Shown one piece after another: positions 1 to 9,458 of a stretch of DNA of 64,000 nucleotides. The stretch's first letter is position 1, and the number at the start of each line of letters is the position of its first letter. The DNA is taken from the NCBI GenBank assembly GCA_015501075.1, contig JADNYJ010000015.1, forward strand, positions 62,001-126,000, in the 5' to 3' direction. The position numbers and the translations under genes were made by a program. The notes below the pieces were generated by a model, which was not told the origin of the DNA, did not search any database, and saw nothing but the letters and a program-made list of their open reading frames with translations. This stretch comes from Gymnopilus junonius (taxonomy: Eukaryota; Basidiomycota; Agaricomycetes; Agaricales; Galerinaceae).

Positions 1-320
1 TCAGCCCCTCCTTTCATGAAAACTGCCTAACATTGACCAAGCACCTCCAACTCTTGATTTCTGGCATTTTTTCCAGCTCAGATTGGTTGATTTTTGAGAA
101 AAAAAGGTAAGCAGATTGGGTATTTGATTGCAAATCTGTGCAACCTTTGACATAGTTTGAATGCATCAGAAAAGAAAACTAAAGCTACAGATTATTTTAC
201 AAGCTATGCCTCTATTATCTGCATTTATCCAGTGAGAAATCAATGATGAGAGGCCAAGATACAATGGTAAAGCACACTAGGAGAGAAGCTGGGAGGAGTC
301 ATGTGATCTTGAATTCTTTA
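1..320. other. Left flank, no gene seen
   Basis: No coding region, RNA or repeat is supported here. The bases just before 321 (attcttta) resemble those just after the end of the DIRS-like element at 22111 (attctttt), consistent with this being the original flank of that insertion. Confidence 0.4.
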
Positions 321-650
321 TTGGGTTTAAGTTGATGGTTACACAAGACCAATAGAGGCAGCTTGCGGCAACTTGGTTGGTAAGTTTTCTCTCCTTGTGT
401 GCATTTGGCATTAAGCCTTGAGTCACACAGTTTTCAGGGTGGAGCATTCACCCTCATAGGGCTAGAATCTCCAGCATGTGCACTGTCTCACCTAGCATCA
501 TGCTAGATCAGCAGGCAAAGTCTTGAGTGACCTCAGCTCTTGACTTTGCCTCACTAGGTGAGTAGCCTGCTTGCTCAATATCCCTCAATCTTGACATTGC
601 CTCATCAGCATCTACTACACTCCTGAAGGCGCATTTCAGTTATCACTCAC
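321..650 (+). repeat. A1 terminal repeat of the DIRS-like element
   Basis: Matches A2 at 21593-21920 with scattered substitutions and small indels. Shared blocks include the start ttgggtttaagttgatgg and a stretch around the hairpin-like cctagcatcatgctag. Similarity fades just after gcatttca. Confidence 0.85.
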
Positions 651-742
651 TGAATCCTTATCTCGATCATCAAAACATCTCCTCAATGTCTAATGGACCA
701 AGCAACTCCTTGGAATGAACCCAACAAGGACAGTCACCTTGC

Positions 743-1078
743 ATGGGAGGTGCACCAACCCACACCACCACTCCAAGCTCTGCTACCATGCCCTCATCCT
801 CTCCCACTACACCAAACACACCTATCTCCCAGAGTAATGCAATGGGCAGCATCGAGCCATCGTGTCAGGCAACCAAAGGGGAAAGGACACTCGGGTTTCA
901 ATCGGACATGGTTCAGAGACTCAACAAAGTCATCGCCAACTACAAATCTGGTCTCATCAACAAACCATGTGCCATTGCCTTCATCATTGCAGCCTTACCA
1001 CCTATCACACCTGGAGAGCCCTCTGCTGCAGAGACAGCATTGGGGTCTTATCTCAACATCCTCAAGTCCCACCTGTAG
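743..1078 (+). pseudogene. gag-like gene of the DIRS element, 5' part
   Basis: An open frame of about 111 codons begins 90 bp after A1. It has a Pro/Ser/Thr-rich start followed by a predicted helical part (MVQRLNKVIANYKSGL). It stops 17 bp before the KDZ inverted repeat, which interrupts it; the gene resumes at about 16448. The position directly after the 5' repeat matches ORF1 of DIRS elements. I recognise no domain in this half, so the gag assignment rests on position and on the zinc knuckle in the other half. Confidence 0.55.
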
Positions 1079-1095
1079 CTGCTACCTGATGCATC

Positions 1096-1417
1096 AATCC
1101 TGGGTAACTTGCCAACCTACCTTATGCATCCATCCGGGCAACTACCCAGGCCTATGGCTGTGCATTGCCAGGGTTATGTAAACAATGCCTGCCAGTGCAG
1201 GGATTTAATGCCCAGGCATTGTTTGGGCTATAGCTCATCATCGGGGGCACTGTTCGGGGTGCAGATAAATCTGATGGGTTCCCCCAATTTTTCTGTACCC
1301 ATTTCAGGTGTTTGCGTGCCCTAGGGAGGGCGGGATGGGGTGGATGGCAGGGTATGGGTTTGGATGTAGCTCGGGACAGCATCAAATCTGTGATGTCATA
1401 GATTTGATGTCCGTTCC
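1096..1417 (+). repeat. Left terminal inverted repeat of the KDZ element
   Basis: Matches the reverse complement of 15491-15754 joined to 16390-16447 at what looks like over 90 percent identity. The inner end falls at gatttgatgtccgttcc, after which the two copies diverge. It contains a short internal near-palindrome (aaatctgtgatgtcatagattt). Confidence 0.85.
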
Positions 1418-2055
1418 GGTGTACTATTTTTAATAGCTTGTGTCCCTGAGCCGAATTTAGTGGCTAGGCACATCGGATTGGTATGGTGACACCCGAAAAT
1501 GGATAGAAAGCATCATTAATGGGAGCATGGCACATAGTTCCGGGTCTAGCACCCCTCCCTCTATCCTTTCAATCCATTTTAAACTATAAATATGACTTAA
1601 CTATACATATAAAACTAATGGTGCCAAATTTGAGGCTAGAAATGCTCAGAAAGGGGTGGATGCAGCAGTTGGATGATGCTCGTGATAGCATAAGTGTGAG
1701 TGTTATTAATAGAATCTCATCAAAACCTGGCTTTTCGCGTTCCCTTGCTCTCAATTCATCTGCCCCTCGCGTGATAAAGGTATATTGACAAACTAGAGAT
1801 CAAGACGAACACATTGATACCACAATTATTCAGAACGGAGCACAGAAAATACATGTAGCAATGAAAACAGATATGTAGCACTGAGAACATTCAGAATCCT
1901 TTTCCCATGCCTGACCAAAAATAGATTTATACCTTCTATGCATCCTCCTCCAACACACCATCTGTCCGCTGCAGAATGAGATAAATAAACACATTCTCCG
2001 AGCTTTTGTGAATCCAACAATGTAAAATTTGTGTTAAGAAACCAATAGGAAGAAC
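1418..2055. other. Left subterminal region of the KDZ element, no gene seen
   Basis: It is AT-rich with only short open frames that lack family resemblance or codon structure. It lies between the left inverted repeat and the stop codon of the first passenger gene. Confidence 0.4.
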
Positions 2056-5000
2056 TTAGGTGGTAGCTGTCAAGAGCTGCGTGAGGACCAGCAAGCAGTC
2101 CTTGATGGCTAATTCCCAGTCATCGCTGCCTCTCGAGCCATCCTTGACAGTGCAACCCCAGTAGAAAAGACCAACAAGAATGCTTACGAGGCCATTGAGT
2201 CCAGGCTTCCTAAGCTGCTAGGGTTGCCGAAGTTCAGTTCAGTTCAGTTCTTTGGTCAATTTTCTGAACTGAGAACTGAACTTCCCAGTTCAGTTCAGTT
2301 CTCAGTTCGAACCGGTTCAAACTGTTCTGAACTGGCAATGGCCAAAACATAAAATTTCCTTTTATCTGAGGCTTTGAAATAGTAGACAGACTACAGATAT
2401 GTCTATCTTCTATCATTAGACATTGCTATATGTACAAAACAGTATATTATTTACTGATTTTTCAAGCATTGGGTAGTGTCATGTAGCTCATGTCCTCACA
2501 CAATAAATAAAATTATTTTAAGAAATTATTTTATGTCATCTAGTGCTTGGGATTAGTGCTAAGGAGTTCTCTATACAATATGGGAATCTAATGGTAATTT
2601 TTTGATGCCAAAATAATCACTTTTAAAGGTCAAAATTTGATAATTTTAACCACACCCAACAAACAGTTCAGTTCAGTTCGAACTGACTGGCCATAGGCTG
2701 AACTGAGAACCAGAACTGCATCTGAACTGCAGTTCAGTTCAGCCAGTTCAGGTTCGAACTGTCAGTTCTGAACTGAACTTCGGCAACCCTATAAGCTGCT
2801 CCCAATCCCCATCGACGTCACTGAAGTTGATCTTCTTATCAGAGACTCTCCAGTTGGGCTGAACAGTGGTCCACCATTTCATGTAAGCCTCCAGATATCA
2901 TGAGAGATCGATATCTGGTTGATAACTTGGTGAGTGCCTTCATTGTATCCATGCAGCTATCACATCAGGGCGAAATGCAGATGAGAGCCTTGCCACCTCT
3001 TCATAACCTTCCTGAACCTCGAATGCCGCCCATGTCCTCACGACATCCATCCATTGACCATTCTCAACCAGACCCTGGGTTTGAAGCATCGAGAGAGTGC
3101 TTTTGAACCAAGGCAGCGCATCAGAATTGGCTGCAACACCCATTTGAACATTGGAAGCCTCAACCGAACAGCCATCGGCTTCAGCTGCTCTCGACCACCT
3201 GGTTGCTCAGCCTTTCTTAACTGGCCGAGACTCTGTATCCACCTCAGCTGCTTGATGGATGGGTCAGCACTGCTTGCTCGTTCTGCGGCCCTGTGATATG
3301 CTGGCACAATCTGAAGACAATGGCCCTGGTTCGTGTGTCGTATCAACAGTAGACGACGCTGGTTCTGGCTCAGACACCAACATGTTGCTCGACAAAGGCA
3401 GGATTGGTCCAGATGAAAGCTGGGGAGAGTCAGGAGGGAAGGGAGGAGGGAAATGCGGTGGTGAAGCAGGAACTGACAGTGCAGGTGAGTTGGGACGTGA
3501 TGGTGCAGGCAAGTTGGGTGGTGAAGCAGGAATTGCTGGTACAGGCAAGTTGGGACAGGATGGTGCAGGCGAGTTGGGATGGGATAGTGCAGGTGAGTTT
3601 GGCCGGGATAGTGCAGGTGAGTTGGGCTGGGATGGTACAAGAGACAAAGGGTGCGATGGAGATGGCAAGGAAGGATGTGAGGCGGTAGGTCCTTGACAAG
3701 ATAAATCATCTTGTAATGTAGTTGAAATGGATGCTGGGAGCAAGAGGGTCATTTTCAAAACTTGCTGGACTTCAGGCAATGGAGACATTCAAGATTCTCG
3801 AGGAGCTGATGAAGGTTCCGAACCAGCATCGAGACCTCCTAAAATAGCATCAACTGAGAAGTAGCTGGCATTTTCTTTGACAGGGTCAGTGTTTTCCAAT
3901 GAAAGACTATCCTCGGGTTTCAGTGCACGAGCATGGCATTCTTCGATCACTGTCATAGACTACCATCAGATACAAAATGGAAAGATGAATCTTGAACTTA
4001 CAATAGCACTTTTTCAAGAAATGGCCATACATGGGAAGGAAGTGTTTCTTGTAGCCTTCACGCTCGAGAGTGCCGAATTCCAGAGGGATGTTGCCTGTCA
4101 TTTTTCCTGAATGAATGCTGGAAAGGTAAGGATCAATGAAATATGCATACTTGCAGAACGTAGTATTTACCTTATGATATTAAGTTTGCCCTCATGAGCA
4201 GGCTCTGGCCCTCCTGCGATAAACGAAGCTTTCCAACCTGTCGCCTCGCAGACAAGATCCAAGATGGGATGCATAAAATGTATTAAACCCAATATACATC
4301 TAACCGAAGAAGTTCACTGACTGTCGAACAAAGCGGAATAAAGACAGAACGTACCTTTGATGGTCTTGAGGTGCTGCTGAAGGTGGACCCGACACTTCTG
4401 CCTCCCATGCTTTCTGAGCCGCACTCGACTCCTGTTCTGCAGTGAATCGCCACTTTCTCCGCTCTTCTTCTGGCAATCGACCGTACATTTCTTTTGCAAT
4501 CTTGTCCGCAGTGCTGCTAAACCTGACTTTCCGATGGACTTCTCGGCAGCTACAATCTTGACCTGCTTTTCGATTTCTGCACGCTGTGTCTTGTGCCAGA
4601 CATTGCACGGTGTCCTCGCTCTGGGTTGTATGAATTCCTTTCCATGAGTTTGAAGAGAAGAGCGCAATAAGGGTTATGCACTCCGCTAGCTTTGGAATTG
4701 ATATCGTGGTCCTTCATGTACTGATAAGCAAGCCAACATTTGATTTGCTGTGAAGAATATAATTGTCAATTATGTCTCATGCATGCTATGCTCGCCACTC
4801 TCACTCACACCTCTATGAAAGGCAATCTTTCTCTGCCTGCTTCCTAACTTTTCCATGGCCTCTTCATATTCTTTGCTGGTCATTTTTTCTGGGTCTGGTT
4901 CCTGATAATTGGGCTCGATGGCATCATCATCTACAGCAGCCAAATCTTCAGGTGATGGATCCTCTTCTTCAGGTGAATCAATAGGGAATCTCTTGAAGTA

Positions 5001-5123
5001 ACGAAGCTGAATTTTAGCTACAGCCTCTGCAACAAAACCATCGTCGACTGCCTGGCTATAGAATTCTTTCTTGCCCATCAGAAAGGCCTTCCGTGCCCCT
5101 TGAAATGCACCAGGATTGACCAT
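2056..5123 (-). pseudogene. KDZ passenger gene 1: uncharacterised basidiomycete protein, exon split by a MITE
   Basis: The chosen start is the ATG at 5121-5123 (MVNPGAFQGARKAFL...). The exon runs to about 4815 and is followed by short introns and further exons near 4740-4640, 4620-4330, 4270-3890, a long Pro/Ser-rich low-complexity linker (about 3790-3290), then exons at 3250-2800 and 2218-2056. The C-terminal part has WAAFEVQEGY and WWTTVQPNWR, and resumes beyond the MITE as GLVSILVGLFYWG, ending TATT-stop. From memory this fits an uncharacterised family repeated in agaricomycete genomes; I know no function. The hAT-type MITE at 2219-2791 lies inside the last coding exon, so this copy cannot encode the full protein unless the insert is spliced out. 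It is transcribed opposite to the transposase. Confidence 0.6.
2219..2791. mobile_element. Non-autonomous hAT-type element (MITE) in a passenger-gene exon
   Basis: Seen: the 573 bp element begins tagggttgccgaagttcag and ends with its reverse complement. It is flanked by an exact 8-bp duplication, taagctgc, at 2211-2218 and 2792-2799. Inside both ends are runs of the subterminal motif ttcag/ctgaa. An 8-bp target duplication and TAGGG-type ends are hallmarks of the hAT superfamily. There is no transposase inside. Removing it and one duplication restores the coding frame of the host exon. Confidence 0.9.
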
Positions 5124-5829
5124 GGCAAGCAACTATTTAGACTGGTGAGCTCATCATGTAGATCAATGATATCATTCAAAATACTGACACTCTATTTCAG
5201 CAAGAATTAACCAAGGACTGCAATATATTTGGGAACTAGATAAACCATGCCATTGTGAGTCTCTAATTCTCATCTGAATGACAGCCGTAACTTACAGTAA
5301 TTTTTCAGAGCAGAGTTCTCTAGTGGTCGACTGCGAAGCTTCAACTCTGCAGTCCCGATGAAGCTGATGAAGTCCAGGGATGTCTGGAGTCCCGGAAATG
5401 AAACACTGGAATGTGTTGGAGTGCTGGGCAATGCACAATATTCTGTAAGTCTCTGGTTATAATCTTCAGTGAAAGTCATGATTTACCAAGATGTATTTTC
5501 TGCAGAAGTCGCACTGAGAGGCACCACATTATGCCTTCAATATCATATAAGCAAGTATAGTGATCTACCGGGATATCCAAACTGTGCTATGTGTGTCAAG
5601 CCAGTCACTGATACTTCTTTGCACTTTTTTTCCTGGAGATTTAATTGGGTTTTCTTTCTGATAAGGTATTCTTTGTTCACCAAAGAAATGTCATGCTGAA
5701 ACTTATCTCCTGCACTGAATCTTGAAGGGTCGATTCGAGATGGAAATTATTCACATGGATGGTCCTCGAAAATCGCATGTTTCGATGTATAAAAGCTCAG
5801 CCAATTCAACCGGAAGAAACCAACTAACA
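5124..5829. other. Divergent spacer between passenger genes 1 and 2
   Basis: This is about 700 bp between the start of the minus-strand gene 1 and the plus-strand gene 2, and should hold both promoters. An open frame on the minus strand at 5270-5479 could be an additional upstream exon of gene 1, but no splice chain joins it convincingly. Confidence 0.35.
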
Positions 5830-7525
5830 ATGCAACTTAAATCTGCTTCAACCTCACCCTCGCCTGCCTCCGGTGCCACCGCCGCTGCTCCTGATGCCGC
5901 TGCTGCTCCCTCTGCCCCTCCTGGACATGCCGTCACTGCAGGGCTGGCTTCCCCTGCCAGTAAGTCTTGAGATCTTATTTGTGGATCTCGTATTGACTAC
6001 TCTATCATCACTCCTTTTAGGCTCTCAAGCCAGGCAAAGTGATACGTGCAATGCTAACCCCGCAAATATATGGAATCACTCCTCGGAGTCTGCCCCTCAT
6101 CCTTCCATGCTCATCGACCCTGGTATCGAAGCACCCGCCTTCTTCACAACTATTATTATTGGCCAACCTGTTGGTGTCATTCACAACTTCAGGTGGGTTG
6201 AGCATCTTTTTTCAAGCAAGCATCTTCAAATCTAATTTTTTCTTAGCTTCTTTATGGAGCTGATTAGACATCAAAGTGAGATATGGTTTATGCTTACCAA
6301 CAACTTTAACGAGGCTTTGGGCTACTATCATGCCCAATACAATAACGGCAATGTACGAGTCACCCCCTTGTCGAATCAACCTTTGGATTCCCTTCTGCAT
6401 TTGGATCTTGGCTCCCCCGCTGAAGAAGTGATTGATCTCAGCTCCTCCACAGAAGAAGCTATTATGGTTCACTCCACAGATCCGACTCCTGTTCCAAGAA
6501 GGGTCCTTCCCAGGAATTGCCCAAGAGATGCACCTGTCATCGCCCTTGTACCTGTTCCCGATGTGCCGGATTGTAATCCCCGCAGTTTGGCCCAACCCGA
6601 GATCGACCCAGCTCTGTCTGCCCCTTCTCCTTTGTCTGAAGTGGCTGCTGCATGTACCATCCACTCTCGTGCTATTCCCATTTCGTCTTCTGGTTCAGAA
6701 GATGGATCAGACAACGAGTTTGACAGCAGTGGTCAGAATGCAGATACGAAGGGTAAACAACGGGCTGTCATTGTCGATCGGGAGGAAGATCCATGCCTCC
6801 AGCATATACCCTCATACCCAAAGGCTTTACCTCATCCTTCTCCCTTTGTAGCACCTCAAGTCCCTTCAGCATTCGATGCACCATACCCCTTCCATAGTAC
6901 TCCACCCACATCTAGTCCAGTCACAAGCTTGAAGCGCATCGAGTGGCCTTCGGACGAAAATTCTGCTGAGGAAGGGCCATCATCAAATGCAGTTATCAAC
7001 AAGGATCTCTCAGCAAAGAAGCGTCGACATGACACAATACATTTGGCTTTCAGCAAATCAATGTCTAGCGAATCTAGGAACAACAAGGCAGTCAATTATT
7101 CTGGCCTTTTTGCTGCTGGTGCACCTTGTTCTTCCCCAGCACCTCATCCTTCCCCAGCACCTCGTCCTTCCCCAGCACCTCGTCCTTCCCCAGCACCTCG
7201 TCCTTCCCCAGCACCTCATCCTTCCCCAGCACCTCATCCTTCCCCAGCACCTCGTTCTTCCCCAGCACCTCGGTCTGTACCATGGGATCATGCAGGTCAG
7301 CTTACTACTGCATCATTTGATGATGATTCCGACATTGAATGGCTTGGCCTGGTAGACTTCAGTCATGAAGAACTTGATTCCATGGGTGACATCCTTGGAC
7401 CCCCTGCTGCCACCACATCTCAGGCCACTGCTTCTTCTGCCCCTTCCTCTCCTTCCCCTTCTGCCAGTGTCACCACTCACAAGACTCGCACCTCTCGTAA
7501 GAGAACTGCCAGCACTAACAAGTAA
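5830..7525 (+). CDS. KDZ passenger gene 2: protein with viroplasmin/RNase H1 N-terminal-like domain and PSPAPR repeats
   Basis: ATG at 5830 opens an Ala/Pro-rich first exon. Introns at about 5962-6018 (gtaagt...tttag) and 6192-6246 (gtgggt...cttag) join it to a long last exon ending at the TAA at 7523-7525. The joined region IGQPVGVIHNFSFF followed by FNEALGYYHAQYNNGNVRV resembles the pattern G-x-x-x-GV-x-x-x-W ... F-x-x-x-x-EA-x-x-x-Y of the viroplasmin/RNase H1 N-terminal domain, common in basidiomycete transposon-linked proteins. The match is by eye and moderate. The remainder is Ser/Pro/acid-rich and predicted disordered, includes a lysine-arginine patch (SAKKRRHD) that could be a nuclear signal, has eight copies of a six-residue PSPAPR/H unit, and ends in a basic tail. 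The frame is intact, unlike the transposase. Confidence 0.6.
7131..7272. repeat. 18-bp coding minisatellite
   Basis: About eight tandem copies of an 18-bp unit of the form ccttccccagcacctcrt encode PSPAPR or PSPAPH. All copies are near-identical and in frame, suggesting recent slippage or gene conversion. Confidence 0.9.
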
Positions 7526-7831
7526 TTCCTTCAACACTTCATTCCAACAATCTATGCTCATATGCTACATGTAATTTCTTCAATGCTTCATTCCAACAAT
7601 CTATGCTTGTATGCTATGTGTATGCCTTCCTCTATGCTCCGCTTTCTATTATGCTGTACTTCAACTTATATGTCTTCCTTTTGCTACCGTCTTTACCACT
7701 CTCACCCTCATTACCATCTCACACTTGTTACACCCCACAGTCCTTACTCCTTTAGTTACTGCTAGTGCCGTTGCTTACAGCCAGTGCAATATATTGATTC
7801 ATCATGATTTCGGGCCGTGAAATTATGAGAC
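7526..7831. other. Convergent intergenic spacer in the KDZ element
   Basis: This is a 306 bp T/C-rich stretch between two convergent passenger genes. The motif ttcattccaacaatctatgct occurs twice (about 7538 and 7587), a short local duplication. No gene is seen. Confidence 0.5.
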
Positions 7832-8616
7832 TTAGTTCGGGCATAGTTCCCCATCGACACCGAATCCCACAACCACCTCGAAATCTTGGGACATGAGCTG
7901 CTGGAATTCGGCTTCATCCTCCACAATCTCGTTATGTTGTTTCTTAGCATGACTGCATGAAAAGAAGAATTTGAATTTGGATATCACATCAGAGTTAGAC
8001 CAGAACTTACCAGTATTGGATGGCTTTAAGCCTTAATAACTCGCAGTGCACTGCTCTGTAGTGAGCATCAGTTTCCCATTGATGCTCCCTGCAGAGCCGT
8101 TGAGCCTCCTCCTTGCTTGAGAGAGAATTTTTCTTGCTAACTCGAGAAATGACATGTCAGGAAGAGGGTAATAAGCACAGAAAGTACTACTCACTGTTCG
8201 GCTTGTCGATGCACTTTCTCGCACTCACTAAACACATTCCTGTAATGAAACAAGGAATAGTACTGAGAAAATGTGAGATAGAAGGGGCGGCATACAGCCT
8301 ATAGAAATCGCGCTTTTGAGCACATCGGCGTTCCTCTGCTGTCGGTGGGTCTGCATATCCTAACCAAGTTGGAGGCATGAGAGATGGGGTAGGCTTTAAG
8401 CACCCTGTAAGAGTATGTTAGTCATATTTGATCAACAAAAGCCCGGAATGCATACCAGCAGGTCGAAGGAAGACGTGTTCGCATGAGGAGTGGTAGTCAT
8501 TCATCTGAAGGTTTCAAGTGACCCAAAAGGAAAGAGACTGAATCTAAATTTAGATGTGCAAGGCATTGGCATACAACGCCTCCCATTGCTCAATGTAGAA
8601 GTTATACAGGAAGGGA
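7832..8616 (-). CDS. KDZ passenger gene 3: small uncharacterised protein
   Basis: A chain of short exons on the minus strand ends at the TAA at 7832-7834. Reading inward: an exon with FLYNFYIEQWEALY (about 8616-8570), an exon with MNDYHSSCEHVFLRPAG (8504-8455), then LMPPTWLGYADPPTAEERRC (to about 8300), NVFSECEKVHRQAEQ, LCREHQWETDAHYRAV, and a last exon with AKKQHNEIVEDEAEF ending GELCPN. Charged heptad-like segments suggest a short coiled coil. I recognise no domain. The first exon joint (8550-8505) has no clear GT donor, so the 5' end is unsure and the gene may start further upstream. It points away from the transposase. Confidence 0.4.
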
Positions 8617-9458
8617 TCTTTATTAAATTGAAGTCAATGGTAGATAAATCATACTAGATAAAACTAACAGTAATTTCATTCAGAAATAGCTAATTTGTTC
8701 TGTCTTTGAGGGCCACCAAATGTTTGCACTTGGAGGGCACAAGACTTCAATGTTGGAAATGCTATGTGAAGCTTGTTTCGAGGTTCCACTTTGCCAAAAT
8801 CTATTTCATGCTTCATAATTTTAGATATGGCTTCCCTGCATATCATGTAAAGACAATGGTAGGTTTATTTAAGGAGTTTCTTTCATTGTTATCCTATAAT
8901 GCAGTTTCGACATCTTCATGTCTGTCCCGAAACTGCCACGCAGGCCTAACCCAGTGAAACAATTACCAAAGAAAAGACATTTATTCCCAATTAGATCAGA
9001 AAAGTACTGTATAAATTATGAGAAGCTATCGTCAATTCTGATTTAATTTAGTTAAAGCAACAAATCAGTCTGAAGGTCAGTGCAAGTTGCCTAGAGAGCA
9101 AGGTGAGCTTGGACTTAATGAAATTAATGAAGTGCGGTGGAAAAATGGTCACATGATTTCCCAAGCCGCGAGCTGCATGCAGCATTGCACCAAATTTTGC
9201 ATTATCGGATGTTTACCTAAGCTTTACAACTGTAATAAATTGATTCTAATCCTCATAAGCTCTCGATTAAACCAAAAATGTTGATCATAGGTCAAGAACT
9301 CGTTACACAATGCGGGGATTGGTGTTGTACCAGCCAATGTGGGATCACGGGAAATGGTTGGTCACATGATTTACCGGCACGATATGATCAACAATCTTGA
9401 CTGCGTAGACTACCGACATATATTTCTTTACTCCCTGTCCCTTCCCTCCCTCGATGCT
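8617..9458. other. Spacer upstream of the KDZ transposase, no gene seen
   Basis: It is AT-rich with only short open frames without recognisable sequence. It probably holds the transposase promoter. Confidence 0.35.

Noticed and set aside
3259..3788. Long Gly-rich + strand frames opposite passenger gene 1
   Set aside because: They are the antisense of the Pro/Ser-rich linker of the minus-strand gene, whose flanking exons are in the family pattern.
5830..7525. TET/JBP dioxygenase as KDZ cargo
   Set aside because: No H-x-D ... H iron-binding pattern or 2-oxoglutarate Arg context was found in this gene or the other passenger genes.
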